From Chitinophaga varians (GTDB lineage: Bacteria > Bacteroidota > Bacteroidia > Chitinophagales > Chitinophagaceae): DNA of 64,000 bases. The notes below the pieces were generated by a model that was given only the letters and a program-made list of their open reading frames with translations, was not told where the DNA came from and made no database searches. Below, piece by piece: positions 24,914 to 34,320 of this stretch (its first letter is position 1; each line of letters begins with the position of its first letter). Position numbers and translations under genes: made by a program. The stretch is taken from positions 62,001 to 126,000 of the forward strand of contig NZ_JACVFB010000002.1 in NCBI RefSeq assembly GCF_014529945.1, read 5' to 3'.

Positions 24914-25228
24914 ATGCAGGAACTTATTCAGCAATTACAGGCCAAAGCCGGCCTTACACCTGAACAGGCAGCCCAGTCGATTGAAGTGATCAAAGAATAC
25001 GTGAAAGGCAAACTTCCTCCCTTTATTGCGGGTACTGTAGATACCTGGTTTGCCAATATGTCCGACAAACCCGGCGAAAAGAAAGATGGTCTGATGGACA
25101 AAGCCAACGACTTTCTCGATGATGTAAAAGACAAAGCGGAAGACTGGAAAGACAAAGCGGAAGACTGGGCAGAAGATGCTAAAGACAAAATCTCCGACTT
25201 CTTCAATAAAGACAAAAAACAGGCATAA
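24914..25228 (+). CDS. Small highly charged helical protein
   Basis: 104 residues, no signal peptide or membrane segment. The first 50 residues look like a small globular helical part (L-T-P-E-Q-A-A-Q-S-I-E, then L-P-P-F-I-A-G-T-V). The second half is a Lys/Asp/Glu-rich helix with repeated seven-residue units K-D-K-A-E-D-W, resembling late-embryogenesis-like or stress-protein repeats. DNA under the repeat is a perfect 21-bp tandem duplication (25127-25168). I do not recognise a family with certainty. It stands alone between the repeat after clpX and a bidirectional terminator. A role in stress protection would be a guess. Confidence 0.75.
   Translation: MQELIQQLQAKAGLTPEQAAQSIEVIKEYVKGKLPPFIAGTVDTWFANMSDKPGEKKDGLMDKANDFLDDVKDKAEDWKDKAEDWAEDAKDKISDFFNKDKKQA
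25127..25168 (+). repeat. Perfect 21-bp tandem duplication in coding sequence
   Basis: Two identical 21-bp units (25127-25147 and 25148-25168) encode two copies of the helical heptad K-D-K-A-E-D-W in the small charged protein. Identity at every base, including third positions, points to recent duplication or strand slippage. Confidence 0.85.
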
Positions 25229-25252
25229 CCAGCCACCCGGAAGATATACATG

Positions 25253-25285
25253 AAAAGCCCCATTGACGCGGTCAATGGGGCTTTT
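25253..25285. terminator. Bidirectional terminator between convergent genes
   Basis: Perfect 15-bp arms AAAAGCCCCATTGAC (25253-25267) and GTCAATGGGGCTTTT (25271-25285) with loop GCG. A-run and T-run ends serve both strands. It lies 24 bp after the small charged protein and 13 bp from the end of the cytochrome gene. Confidence 0.88.
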
Positions 25286-25298
25286 CATTCGTACGGAC

Positions 25299-26177
25299 CT
25301 ATAAACTCTTCAAATACAAAAATAACGCCTGCAACTCCTCATCTGAATATTGCGCTGTCATGCTCCACGGCATGTCTTTATTCTCCAGCTTCAGGCCTTC
25401 AGGCGTACTACCCGTGCGCAACGCCGTGATAAACTCCTGCGCGGTCCATTTACCAAGGTGACCTTTGGAGGTGATATCAGCCACCTTTTTACCACCGGGA
25501 ATAGGACTATCACCACCGGTAAATTTAGGGTTATGGCAGCCCGTACAGGACACAGAGAGGTATTCTCCATACTCTTTGGTGACCGCCACAGGCACGGTGC
25601 CCGGCTGCTGGTAGGAATGGTCTATCATCTCCGCCGGAAAAAGCGGTAGCTTACCCAATACCGCCAGCACTTTACCCACAGGCCCCGTCTTCATGGGAGG
25701 CAACGTTCTGTTGACCACCGGTTGTGCTTTACAAAAGGCAATAAGGGCCGCCACGTCCTTATCGGACAACTTCGCAGACTCATAAGAAGGCATCAGCTTC
25801 AGGGTCTTGTTATCCGTACCCAAACCATGGCGCAGGGCTTTGAGCCAGTCCTGGTCAGTATAACCAGCAGGACGGCCTCCCTGCCCACCAGTGAGGTTGG
25901 CTCCTGCCAAAAGACCTATGGCCGGGTCGTTAAGGAAAACCTTGCCGCCCAGATCGGCACCATGACAATCGCCGCAACCTTTGATGGCATACAAATGAGC
26001 ACCGGCAGCTATCGATGCAGAATCGTGTGGAATGGCTATGGGCCGCACGTCTACGGCATATTGTTTATTCACATGCGTGCCGTACACATAAAAGAAAATA
26101 CCGAAAACAATCAGTAACAGGACTGTAAGGCCCAGCAAAACAATGCCAGTCCATTTCAGGATTTTGGGGAACATCAT
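25299..26177 (-). CDS. Membrane-anchored diheme c-type cytochrome
   Basis: 292 residues. One N-terminal membrane helix (about 8-32) anchors a periplasmic part. Two heme c sites are C-G-D-C-H (68-72) and C-T-G-C-H (211-215). Likely axial Met ligands are in L-M-P-S-Y near 129 and D-M-P-W-S-M near 263-266. The two halves look like a tandem duplication of a cytochrome c domain, as in gluconate or alcohol dehydrogenase cytochrome subunits, but no dehydrogenase partner is next to it. It probably passes electrons from a periplasmic donor to the respiratory chain. It ends at the bidirectional terminator at 25253-25285, and 440 bp of non-coding DNA lie upstream. Confidence 0.88.
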   Translation of the reverse strand: MMFPKILKWTGIVLLGLTVLLLIVFGIFFYVYGTHVNKQYAVDVRPIAIPHDSASIAAGAHLYAIKGCGDCHGADLGGKVFLNDPAIGLLAGANLTGGQGGRPAGYTDQDWLKALRHGLGTDNKTLKLMPSYESAKLSDKDVAALIAFCKAQPVVNRTLPPMKTGPVGKVLAVLGKLPLFPAEMIDHSYQQPGTVPVAVTKEYGEYLSVSCTGCHNPKFTGGDSPIPGGKKVADITSKGHLGKWTAQEFITALRTGSTPEGLKLENKDMPWSMTAQYSDEELQALFLYLKSL

Positions 26178-26620
26178 GATAACAATTGTTGGTTTAGGAA
26201 TCAGTCGGTAAAATTAAAGCGGGAAGTTTTGCCGGATATCAGTAGTACTACTCATTTTTAATGTGGAAGGAGACTGCTTTTAACGTAGGAAAGCATAACG
26301 TGGATTACAGGTCGTAATACTATAAGTAAGATGAAGATAAGGCTTTTCCAGTATAAGAAAGCACCCGTATTAAAGGGTGCTTTCCAGTGCGTAAAAGTGT
26401 TTCAAATCTTTCTTTGATTTTGTGTTAAGGTTGATAAACGGTAAAGAGTGATGAATTAACCCAAATTTAACGTTCCTTTTGCAATATTAAATAACACTAA
26501 AGGGGTAATATTTCATTTTATTGTCAAAAAAGATAAATGGTTTGCCGCTTATCTTTTTTTAAATTAAAAAAAATTCGCTTATCTCATTCCCATCAAAATC
26601 AATATTCAAAAATACCGTAG
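26178..26620. other. Non-coding stretch with two hairpins
   Basis: AT-rich and without a coding frame. It holds a perfect hairpin GAAAGCACCC/GGGTGCTTTC (26357-26366 with 26375-26384), and a terminator-like hairpin with A-run and T-run flanks (26526-26536 with 26549-26559). The latter lies 61 bp beyond the end of the minus-strand acyl-CoA dehydrogenase gene. The cytochrome promoter should lie near 26180-26260 but no clear box is seen. Confidence 0.55.
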
Positions 26621-27760
26621 TTATCTTAATGCCTCTCTGGCGATCACAATCTTCTGGATTTCAGAGGTCCCCTCCCCAATGGTGCATAATTTTGCATCAC
26701 GATAATATTTTTCTACCGGAAAGTCCTTGGTATAGCCATAACCACCGAAAATCTGCACGGCGTCATTGGCCACTCTCACTGCTACTTCGGATGCGTAGTA
26801 TTTGGCCATGGCGGCTTCTTTCGTCATTTTCACCCCACGATTTTTCATATCCGCGGCCTGCAAAGTAAGCAGGGTGGCGGCTTCTATCTCCGTGGCCATA
26901 TCTGCCAGCTTAAAAGAAACGCCCTGGAACGATGCGATAGGCTGATCAAACTGGTGCCTTTCTTTAGCATATTTCACCGCAGCGTCACGGGCGCCCATCG
27001 CAATGCCCAGCGATAAGGCCGCGATAGAGATACGGCCTCCGTCCAGTACTTTCATGGACTGTATAAAGCCATCCCCTTCTGCTCCCAGCATATTAGCGGC
27101 CGGAATGCGGCAATTATCAAAAATCATTTCTGCTGTTTCCGAAGCACGCATGCCCAGTTTGTTCTCTTTCTTTCCGCCGCTGAAGCCCGGTGTGCCTTTC
27201 TCCACCACAAAAGCGGTCATGCCGTGGCTGTCGCGCACATCACCGGTACGGGCTATCACTACCGCCACATCACAGCTTTTACCGTGCGTGATCCAGCATT
27301 TGGTACCATTCAACACCCAGTGGCCACCGTCTTTTTTCGCCACACATTTCATATTCATGGCATCAGATCCGGTGTTGGGCTCTGTGAGGCCCCATGCTCC
27401 AATCCACTCAGCAGTAGCGAGTTTGGGCAGGTACTTCTTTTTCTGTTCTTCATTGCCAAACTGGAGAATGTGTCCTGTACACAAGGAATTGTGTGCCGCC
27501 ACACTGAGGCCGATAGCGCCGCAGAAGCGGGCAATCTCGCTGACAACGGTCACATATTCCAGATATCCCATGCCGCTGCCACCATATTCCTGTGGCACCA
27601 GCACCCCCATTAATCCCAGCTCGCCCAGTTGTTTGAATAACGCCACAGGAAATTCCTGTGTTTCGTCCCACTCCAACACGTGCGGTACTATATGTGTTTT
27701 TCCGAAATCCCGGATCATTTGCGCGATCTGTTGCTGCATATCCGTAGGCTCAAAATTCAT
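26621..27760 (-). CDS. Acyl-CoA dehydrogenase
   Basis: 379 residues, standard length for the short/medium-chain family. The N-terminal helical domain is followed by the FAD-contact motif [11 protein letters not shown] near 123-133 and the W-I-T-H-G strand. The C-terminal helical domain ends in [13 protein letters not shown] and then [10 protein letters not shown], where the Glu of E-G-T is the usual catalytic base. It oxidises an acyl-CoA to the 2-enoyl-CoA and passes electrons to ETF. It is cytoplasmic. Butyryl- or isovaleryl-type substrates are plausible but cannot be fixed by eye. It is followed by no other beta-oxidation gene. The start is 11 bp beyond the end of the HhH gene, so the two may be cotranscribed. 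Confidence 0.92.
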   Translation of the reverse strand: MNFEPTDMQQQIAQMIRDFGKTHIVPHVLEWDETQEFPVALFKQLGELGLMGVLVPQEYGGSGMGYLEYVTVVSEIARFCGAIGLSVAAHNSLCTGHILQFGNEEQKKKYLPKLATAEWIGAWGLTEPNTGSDAMNMKCVAKKDGGHWVLNGTKCWITHGKSCDVAVVIARTGDVRDSHGMTAFVVEKGTPGFSGGKKENKLGMRASETAEMIFDNCRIPAANMLGAEGDGFIQSMKVLDGGRISIAALSLGIAMGARDAAVKYAKERHQFDQPIASFQGVSFKLADMATEIEAATLLTLQAADMKNRGVKMTKEAAMAKYYASEVAVRVANDAVQIFGGYGYTKDFPVEKYYRDAKLCTIGEGTSEIQKIVIAREALR

Positions 27761-27771
27761 AACGTGCGGGT

Positions 27772-28734
27772 TTAAAAAGTGATTACAATGTAATGTTCAA
27801 TTTTACGATAAATAACGTCATCCACCAACGGCAGCTGCCGAAGCTCTTCAACATGCCTGAAATGCCCGTGGGCACTGCGATACTGTACAATAAGACGGGC
27901 TAGTTTATAACGTATATATGGATGTGCCGCCAAAGATTTTTCATCTGTGAGGTTGAGGTCTATTTTTTTTAGAGATCCGCTACCGATCTGCAAAAAAGGT
28001 TGAATTTTTTTAAAGGTGCTGTCTGGCAGGCCATAACATTCGCCCACCTGGGTAATGTCGTAGAAGCCTCCCAGCTTCTCCCGGAAGGCAACGATACGCC
28101 TTGCAAAACCGGGACCTATGCCCGGCAATAGTTGCCAGTCGGCCGTATCAGCGGAATTCACATCTATTACCCGTGGCGGTGGTTTACGATGCCAGGCGGT
28201 GTAATGATAGGCCGTATCCCTGCGTTCCGCATGCATGCCGCTGTCGGGCCGGCTGGTAGCGACACTGCGTATAATCCTTACGTAAGGCTGCAACTGCCGG
28301 CATAAGGAGGGAGAAAGTCCGTATATGCGTTCCAGATCGGCAGCCGAGCGGAACCGGCCCCCCTTCTGCCGGTAGCGATCGATGGTGGCCGCTGTCCGGG
28401 CGCTCACCCCCAGTCGCTGCCAACCTTCAGCGGAGAGCGTGTTCGGATCGAAATAAAACAAGGTGGCCGGTACAACGGCAGCGGCTACACGTCCGGCTGG
28501 CCGGTCTGATGGCCGGTCTGATGGCAGCGGTTTGCTGGCCGCTTCCGCTGCGGCAGCTTCCAGCGAACGCAGCGCTGCTGCGCAGCCGGCCGTATCCGGC
28601 GGAGCGCTCCGATGGAAATAAAACCACAGATCAGGCACCCGGCCGGTAAACCATACCAGCAGTAGCAACAGGACAATACCTGCCTGCTCTTTCCGGGAAA
28701 AACGGAATAATTCTTTCAGGGAAGTTTTGGGCAT
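27772..28734 (-). CDS. Helix-hairpin-helix (ComEA-like) membrane protein
   Basis: 320 residues. One membrane helix near 17-35 after a basic start, a linker rich in Ala and Arg, then repeated helix-hairpin-helix motifs: one near 125-150, a clear ComEA-type unit V-N-S-A-D-T-A-D-W with L-P-G-I-G-P-G-F-A near 193-215, and a last one near 265-315. ComEA-like proteins bind DNA without sequence preference, in natural transformation or in an uncharacterised role in Bacteroidota. No other competence genes are nearby. The DNA-binding part should be on the outer face of the membrane if the N-terminus is inside (inference). Confidence 0.82.
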   Translation of the reverse strand: MPKTSLKELFRFSRKEQAGIVLLLLLVWFTGRVPDLWFYFHRSAPPDTAGCAAALRSLEAAAAEAASKPLPSDRPSDRPAGRVAAAVVPATLFYFDPNTLSAEGWQRLGVSARTAATIDRYRQKGGRFRSAADLERIYGLSPSLCRQLQPYVRIIRSVATSRPDSGMHAERRDTAYHYTAWHRKPPPRVIDVNSADTADWQLLPGIGPGFARRIVAFREKLGGFYDITQVGECYGLPDSTFKKIQPFLQIGSGSLKKIDLNLTDEKSLAAHPYIRYKLARLIVQYRSAHGHFRHVEELRQLPLVDDVIYRKIEHYIVITF

Positions 28735-28800
28735 ATGGGGTTACTTGTCCCCAAATTAATGCACCGTCGTCAGGAAAGTGTTAACAGGAAGTAAACGCCG

Positions 28801-29562
28801 TCATATTTCCAGCGTAAGACCATCATAGGCCAGCGCCATACCATCGGGCAGCTCTTTCATCACCTCATCATGCAACCCCATCTGGTGACTGATATGCGTG
28901 AAGTACACCTGCGGCACTTCCAGCTCACGGCCCAGTGCTATGGCCTCTTCCAGCGTAAAGTGGGAGATATGGGTTTCTTTTCGCAGTGCGTTCAGCACCA
29001 ATACTTTTGACCCGCGGATTTTTTCCTTTTCTTCCGGCGCAATGAAATTGGCGTCGGTGATATAGGTGAAGTCATGAATGCGGAAGCCCATGACCGGCAT
29101 CTTATAGTGCATTACCTGTATAGGCGTGATCGTGAGGCCATTGATCTGAAACGGCTCATCATCAATGGTTTTGAGGTTGATTTCCGGAATACCGGGATAC
29201 TTGAAATCAGCAAAGGCATAGGCAAATTCCCGCATGATAATGTTCTGCGAGAAATCAGTCGCATAAATATCAATGGCGCCCTGCTGGAAATAGTTGAATG
29301 CCCGGATATCGTCCATCCCGGCTATATGGTCCTTATGAGAGTGTGTGATCAGTACCGCCTCCAGGTGTTTTACCTGTGCCCGCAGCATCTGATAGCGGAA
29401 ATCGGGGGTAGTGTCTACCACAATATTGCCTGCCGGCGAGGAAATAAAAATACTGCTTCTCAGGCGTTTGTCTTTGGGATTGGAAGATGTGCATACTTCA
29501 CAACCGCAAGCGATGACCGGTACTCCCTGCGATGTGCCTGTTCCAAGAAATGTAACTTTCAT
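28801..29562 (-). CDS. PhnP-like MBL-fold phosphodiesterase
   Basis: 253 residues from the ATG at 29562, where the fold starts M-K-V-T-F-L-G-T-G-T. The longer frame from 29616 would overlap the preceding gene. Metal ligands are seen in T-H-S-H-K-D-H (His74, His76, Asp78, His79), with further His and Asp residues in the second half (I-T-D-A-N and T-H-I-S-H). Cys19, Cys21 and Cys24 (A-C-G-C-E-V-C) match the structural zinc loop of PhnP-like cyclic phosphodiesterases. Likely cytoplasmic hydrolysis of a small phosphodiester; no phosphonate genes are nearby. It starts 7 bp after the conserved small protein gene, suggesting co-expression. Confidence 0.87.
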   Translation of the reverse strand: MKVTFLGTGTSQGVPVIACGCEVCTSSNPKDKRLRSSIFISSPAGNIVVDTTPDFRYQMLRAQVKHLEAVLITHSHKDHIAGMDDIRAFNYFQQGAIDIYATDFSQNIIMREFAYAFADFKYPGIPEINLKTIDDEPFQINGLTITPIQVMHYKMPVMGFRIHDFTYITDANFIAPEEKEKIRGSKVLVLNALRKETHISHFTLEEAIALGRELEVPQVYFTHISHQMGLHDEVMKELPDGMALAYDGLTLEI

Positions 29563-29569
29563 CCTAGCA

Positions 29570-29890
29570 TTAGTTTTCTGGTGCCTCTTCCCCGAGCGCG
29601 GCTGCATCATCAGCATCCGGTACGGGCTTACTGTTCAGGATCTGCTTGTAGAGCTTGTGCGACTCTGCGGTGAGCAAATCCTCATCCAGCGGCAGCGTGG
29701 ATAAAATATCCAGCAGCGTGTTTATACGTCCTTCCAGGTTCAGGAACTTATTGATCACCACAACCTTCCTGTCTTCAAGGATACAATAACCGGAAGTGAA
29801 AGAACCTTTTTCAAAACGCAATATGTACTTGGCATCTTCAAAAATCTTCTCCAGCTTAGTCAGGTTATTAGGTGTGATCTTAATATTCAT
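29570..29890 (-). CDS. Conserved small protein of unknown function
   Basis: 106 residues, no signal peptide or membrane segment. The N-terminal half looks like an alpha/beta fold (I-L-R-F-E-K-G-S-F, then K-V-V-V-I-N-K-F-L-N-L-E-G-R). The C-terminal tail is Ala/Glu/Pro-rich and probably disordered. It is placed between porX and the PhnP-like hydrolase on the same strand, 7 bp before the latter. I recognise no domain; it looks like a lineage-conserved hypothetical. The link to the hydrolase rests only on spacing. Confidence 0.75.
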   Translation of the reverse strand: MNIKITPNNLTKLEKIFEDAKYILRFEKGSFTSGYCILEDRKVVVINKFLNLEGRINTLLDILSTLPLDEDLLTAESHKLYKQILNSKPVPDADDAAALGEEAPEN

Positions 29891-29904
29891 ACCACAAATT
29901 TAAA

Positions 29905-30022
29905 CAATTACGAATTACGAATTACGAATTACGGATGGAGGACATTTTTATGGCCATGTTACTAAAAAACTGCCCGAAATCGGGTCCACCATTCGTAATT
30001 CGTAATTTGTAATTTATAATTG
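29905..30022. repeat. Dispersed palindromic repeat, copy B (AATTACG type)
   Basis: A 118-bp element with about 37-bp imperfect inverted ends. The left arm has four consecutive AATTACG words from 29906. The right arm mirrors it up to 30022 with about five mismatches. The centre resembles copy A at 24779-24882. It ends one base before the porX stop codon (30024-30026 on the minus strand), just as copy A starts one base after the clpX stop. Confidence 0.8.
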
Positions 30023-30023
30023 A

Positions 30024-31577
30024 CTATTTGGATACCATTCGCACTACGGGCACGATCATCTCTTCCAGAGAGATGCCACCATGCTGGAAGGTATTGCGGT
30101 AATAGTTCACAAAATAATTGTAGTTGTTGGGATAACACAGATAACCATCACCACGGGCGAAAATATAGGATGAGTTGACATTAGGTTTAGGCAGACCGGC
30201 GTCTCTCGGATCGCGGAAAGCCAGGACTTCCTTGGGATCGTAGTTGAGATTACGCCCGTGTTTATACCGCAGATTGGTAGTCGTTTGTTTGTCGCCGATT
30301 ACTTTTACCGGTGTCTTCACCCGCACGCTACCGTGGTCGGTAGCGATGATCAGGTTAATTTTTTTATCACCGATACGTTTCAGCGCCTGATGCAGCGGGC
30401 TGTGTTCAAACCAGCTGGCGGTGAGGGAACGGTACGACGTTTCATCGCTGGCCAGTTCCTTCAGCACTTCCATTTCCGTGCGGGCGTGGCTGAGCATGTC
30501 CACGAAGTTGTATACAATGATGCTCAGCGGATAATCCAGCAGGTTGTGGATATTACTGAGCATATGTTGCGCATCGGTATGGTTGGTTACCTTGGTATAA
30601 GAAAACCGGGCGTCCATTTTCAGCCGTTGCAGCTGGGCCGCAAAGAACTTCTCTTCATACAGGTTTTTCCCGCCTTCTTCGTCATCATTCTTCCATTCTT
30701 CCGGGAATTTATGTTCGATATCTACCGGCAGCAGGCCCGCGAAGATGGCGTTACGGCTGTATTGTGTGCTGGTAGGCAGGATGCTGTAAAAAGTATCTTC
30801 TTCCACCATGCGGAACGATTCCTGGAAAATGGGCAGGATAGCCTTGAACTGGTCCAGCCGTAGGTTATCTATCAGCAGGAACACATTAGGCACATCAGGG
30901 TCCATGAAAGGAACGATCTTTTGGGAGAAGAGTGTATGAGACATCACCGGGGCATCTGCCGCTTTGGGATGCAGCCAGTTGGAATAATTGCGGCTGATGA
31001 ATTTGGCGAATTCTGTGTTGGCCTCAGCTTTCTGTGCGTTAAACACTTCCAGCATCTCCGGGCTGTTGGCTTTGGTCATCTCCATTTCCCAGTAAACGAG
31101 CTTTTTGTAGATATCCATCCACTCGTTATGGTCCGGGTTGGAATTGAGTGCCATAAACAGGGAGCGGAACTCCTGCTGGTAGGCGGTGGTGGTTTTTTCG
31201 GCCACCAGCCTTTTGTTGTCTATGATTTTTTTGAGCGATAACAATACCTGGTTGGGATTGACCGGTTTGATCAGGTAATCGGTGATCTGCGAGCCGATAG
31301 CGTCGTCCATCACGTTTTCAGCTTCATTTTTGGTGATCATCACTACTGGTATCTGCTGATCGATTTCCTTGATTTTGCCCAGTGTTTCCAGGCCGGTGAG
31401 CCCCGGCATGGATTCATCGAGCAATACCACGTCTACCACCTGGTCTTTGAGAAACTCCAGCGCGTCGTAGCCGTTGGTGAGCGCGGATACGTTATAACCT
31501 TTGCTTTCGAGAAAAATAATCTGGGATTTGAGGGATTCTATTTCATCATCTACCCACAGTATGTTGATCTGGCTCAT
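30024..31577 (-). CDS. porX: PorX, response regulator with PglZ domain (type IX secretion control)
   Basis: 517 residues from the ATG at 31577, where the receiver begins S-Q-I-N-I-L-W-V-D-D-E. The frame from 31628 adds an unlikely leader. Receiver (1-120): Asp10, Asp11, acceptor Asp54 in L-L-D-E-S-M-P, Lys104. A helical middle region leads to a PglZ domain of the alkaline phosphatase superfamily (about 225-510), with V-F-L-L-I-D-N-L-R, P-T-S-T-Q-Y-S-R-N and I-A-T-D-H-G-S providing metal and catalytic residues. This architecture defines PorX, which is activated by PorY and, with the sigma factor SigP, promotes T9SS gene expression; its PglZ part cleaves cyclic oligonucleotides. The porY gene is not in this window. 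The palindrome at 29905-30022 follows its stop codon. Confidence 0.92.
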   Translation of the reverse strand: MSQINILWVDDEIESLKSQIIFLESKGYNVSALTNGYDALEFLKDQVVDVVLLDESMPGLTGLETLGKIKEIDQQIPVVMITKNEAENVMDDAIGSQITDYLIKPVNPNQVLLSLKKIIDNKRLVAEKTTTAYQQEFRSLFMALNSNPDHNEWMDIYKKLVYWEMEMTKANSPEMLEVFNAQKAEANTEFAKFISRNYSNWLHPKAADAPVMSHTLFSQKIVPFMDPDVPNVFLLIDNLRLDQFKAILPIFQESFRMVEEDTFYSILPTSTQYSRNAIFAGLLPVDIEHKFPEEWKNDDEEGGKNLYEEKFFAAQLQRLKMDARFSYTKVTNHTDAQHMLSNIHNLLDYPLSIIVYNFVDMLSHARTEMEVLKELASDETSYRSLTASWFEHSPLHQALKRIGDKKINLIIATDHGSVRVKTPVKVIGDKQTTTNLRYKHGRNLNYDPKEVLAFRDPRDAGLPKPNVNSSYIFARGDGYLCYPNNYNYFVNYYRNTFQHGGISLEEMIVPVVRMVSK

Positions 31578-31920
31578 AGTTCGTTTTATGGTTGCGGAAA
31601 ACAGAAAATTACCGCTATTTTTTGGCAAAAATCATTCCTCCGATCACCCGTTCCGGTAATTATATGTTAAAAATGGGCTATGCGGCTAAAATCCGGGATG
31701 GAAAAAAGCGGGTCGGTCCTTAAAGTTGTTTACCTTCGCATACAACATTTTTCTACCTGTAACCTACCAATTGTTTTTTACTGTGAATAGGGGTTTTCTC
31801 TATTAAAAGCGTCATTATAAGTAAAAAAAATACATATAATTAATTCATAGTGTAGTTTTGCATAATGGCACTATGGATTTCAGGTGCGCTGAGGCATTTG
31901 AAATTGAATAATCTGATGCA
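31578..31920. other. Divergent intergenic region between porX and the HD hydrolase
   Basis: No coding frame. Two candidate plus-strand promoter boxes are visible: TACCTTCG at 31731-31738 preceded by TTG at 31726-31728, and TAGTTTTG at 31853-31860, the latter 60 bp before the HD hydrolase start. The porX promoter must also lie here but no box stands out on the minus strand. Confidence 0.45.
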
Positions 31921-33147
31921 ATGACCGAACGCAAGCGAAAAATTGTTAATGATCCGGTGTATGGCTTTATTACCATAGATCACCCGTTGATTTTTAACCT
32001 CCTTTCCCACCCCTGTTACCAGCGTTTACGCCGGATACACCAAATGGCCCTCGCGCATTTGGTCTACCCCGGGGCCATGCATACCCGTTTTCATCATAGT
32101 CTTGGCGCTTATCACCTGATGACGATGGCGCTCCGGGAGCTGAAAAGCAAAGGTGTTGATATCTCACCAGAAGAAGAAGTGGCTGCCAAACTGGCTATTT
32201 TGCTGCATGATATAGGCCATGGCCCATATTCCCATGCGTTGGAAAATGGCATTATTGAGGGCGTGTCCCATGAAGCTATTTCGCAGTGGCTGATGGAAGA
32301 CCTCAATCGGCAAATGGATGGCGCCCTGTCACTTACCCTCGATATTTTTAACGGCCGTTATCATAAGCAGTTCCTGCATCAACTGGTTTCCAGCCAGTTA
32401 GACGTGGACCGGATGGACTATCTCAATCGCGACAGCTTCTTTACCGGTGTAGCGGAAGGCACGATCGGGTATGATCGTATCATCAAGATGCTGACCGTGC
32501 ATCAGGGAGAGCTGATGGTGGAGGAGAAAGGGATTTATTCCATTGAAAAGTTCATCGTGGCCCGCCGGCTGATGTACTGGCAGGTATATCTGCACAAAAC
32601 AGTGCTGAGCGCGGAAAACATGCTGGTAAAAATCCTGCAGCGGGCGAAGGCCCTGGCCCAGGATGGCCAACAGCTGTTTTGTTCACCCGCATTATCCTAT
32701 TTCCTGTACAATACCGTCAGCAAAGACAACTTTGAGCGGGAACCGGATTGTTTGCGACTGTTCTGCATGCTGGATGATTATGATATTATGGGCGCCATAA
32801 AAGTCTGGTCAGAGCACCCGGACAAAGTACTGTCACTATTATGTAAATGGCTTATTAACAGAGAGTTGTTCAAGGTGGTGCTGACCAATGAACCGTTTGA
32901 CTACACGGCGGTTGACCTGCTTCGTGAACAGGTGGCACAAAAATGGCAGATCACAGACAGCGACCTTGATTATTTCGTTTTCACGGACGTGGCCTCGCTG
33001 AGAGCCTATAATGTGAATGATGAAAAGATCAATATCCTGTTTAAAGACGGAACTGTAAAGGACATTTCCTCGATAGACAACGCATTGATTAGTCACACGC
33101 TGGCTATACCGGTAAAAAAATTCTACATTTGTCATCCAAAAATCTAG
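31921..33147 (+). CDS. HD-domain phosphohydrolase (dGTPase/SAMHD1-like)
   Basis: 408 residues. The HD superfamily metal site is clear: H-T-R-F-H-H-S-L-G near 54-62, L-L-H-D-I-G-H-G near 94-101 with the His96-Asp97 pair, and Q-L-D-V-D-R-M-D-Y-L near 158-167 giving the distal Asp. This order and the start I-V-N-D-P-V-Y-G match the conserved bacterial HD hydrolases related to dNTP triphosphohydrolases and SAMHD1. The probable substrate is a nucleoside triphosphate. It is cytoplasmic. It is followed 87 bp later by lpxD on the same strand and this linkage recurs in Bacteroidota as far as I recall, though a functional tie to lipid A is not obvious. Confidence 0.88.
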   Translation: MTERKRKIVNDPVYGFITIDHPLIFNLLSHPCYQRLRRIHQMALAHLVYPGAMHTRFHHSLGAYHLMTMALRELKSKGVDISPEEEVAAKLAILLHDIGHGPYSHALENGIIEGVSHEAISQWLMEDLNRQMDGALSLTLDIFNGRYHKQFLHQLVSSQLDVDRMDYLNRDSFFTGVAEGTIGYDRIIKMLTVHQGELMVEEKGIYSIEKFIVARRLMYWQVYLHKTVLSAENMLVKILQRAKALAQDGQQLFCSPALSYFLYNTVSKDNFEREPDCLRLFCMLDDYDIMGAIKVWSEHPDKVLSLLCKWLINRELFKVVLTNEPFDYTAVDLLREQVAQKWQITDSDLDYFVFTDVASLRAYNVNDEKINILFKDGTVKDISSIDNALISHTLAIPVKKFYICHPKI

Positions 33148-33234
33148 GCTAACAAGGTTTTACAAGCTTTAAAACATTAAAGAATAAATTCATGCATTCC
33201 GGAGTAGGCCTGGAAAACATTACAAATATTAATT

Positions 33235-34284
33235 ATGCAGTTTAGCGCATTACAGTTAGCGACCATGTTAGATGGTACGCTGGAGGGAAATCCGGACGTG
33301 AAGGTGAGCAACATCGCCAAAATCGAAGAGGCAGGCGAAGGCATGCTCAGTTTTATTGCCAATCCTAAGTATGAAGAGTTCATATATACGACGAAAGCAT
33401 CCATTCTGATCGTGAATGAAAGCCTGGTGATAGAACGCCCTATCCATTCCACATTGATCCGGGTAAAAGACGCCTATAGCAGCTTTGCCCTGTTATTGGA
33501 AAAATACCGTTATCTGACCGGTAATAAATCCGGTATCCAGCAGCCTTCCCACATTCCCCAGTCGGTAAAGATGGGGCAGAACGTATTTGTGGGCGCGTTT
33601 GCCTATCTGGGCGAAAACGTGGTACTGGGCAATAACGTAAAAATATATCCTGGTGTATACCTGGGCGAGAACGTGGTGGTGAATGATGACGCGGTATTAT
33701 ATCCGGGCGTAAAAGTATATGACAACTGTATCGTAGGCAGCCGTGCCATTCTCCATGCCGGTTGTGTGATCGGTGGCGACGGATTCGGCTTTGCGCCGCA
33801 GCCGGATGGTTCCTATAAAAAGGTACCGCAGATCGGCAACGTGGTGATCTATGACGACGTGGAAATTGGCGCCAATACTACTATTGACCGGGCTACGATG
33901 GGCTCTACGATCATCCGTCAGGGAGTGAAGCTGGACAACCTGATCCAGGTAGCGCATAACGTGGACATCGGCATCAATACCGTGATCGCCGCGCAGACCG
34001 GCGTTTCCGGCAGCACCAAAATTGGTCAGAACTGCGTGATCGGCGGCCAGGTAGGCATGGTAGGCCACATCCACATCGCTGATGGCACCAAGATCAACGC
34101 CCAGAGCGGACTTTCCAAGTCTATTACCGTTCCCAACAGCTCTCTCACCGGTTCCCCGGCCTATGATTATAAAAGTTCGCTGAAAAGTCAGGCAATTTTT
34201 AGAAATTTGCCGGACCTTGAAAAACGCGTGAAAGAATTAGAGGAGATGGTAAAACAACTGTTACAGGAAAGAGCAGGGGTTTAA
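33235..34284 (+). CDS. lpxD: UDP-3-O-acylglucosamine N-acyltransferase
   Basis: 349 residues, usual length. The N-terminal uridine-binding domain (1-100) is followed by a left-handed beta-helix of hexapeptide repeats (about 108-300), e.g. V-F-V-G-A-F and V-V-L-G-N-N. The catalytic base is His241 in Q-V-A-H-N-V-D-I-G, and G-G-D-G-F-G-F near 180-186 is the family motif. A C-terminal helix ends the protein. It adds the N-linked 3-hydroxyacyl chain in the third step of lipid A synthesis, using acyl-ACP, in the cytoplasm. It starts the lpxD-lpxC/fabZ-lpxA cluster. Confidence 0.95.
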   Translation: MQFSALQLATMLDGTLEGNPDVKVSNIAKIEEAGEGMLSFIANPKYEEFIYTTKASILIVNESLVIERPIHSTLIRVKDAYSSFALLLEKYRYLTGNKSGIQQPSHIPQSVKMGQNVFVGAFAYLGENVVLGNNVKIYPGVYLGENVVVNDDAVLYPGVKVYDNCIVGSRAILHAGCVIGGDGFGFAPQPDGSYKKVPQIGNVVIYDDVEIGANTTIDRATMGSTIIRQGVKLDNLIQVAHNVDIGINTVIAAQTGVSGSTKIGQNCVIGGQVGMVGHIHIADGTKINAQSGLSKSITVPNSSLTGSPAYDYKSSLKSQAIFRNLPDLEKRVKELEEMVKQLLQERAGV

Positions 34285-34320
34285 TTATTCTGAAGATCAA
34301 ACAGTTATACATTAGTTAAT

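Noticed and set aside
28801..31577. PglZ domain considered as part of a BREX or Pgl phage-defence system
   Set aside because: The N-terminal receiver and overall length identify PorX; no brx or pgl companion genes are present.
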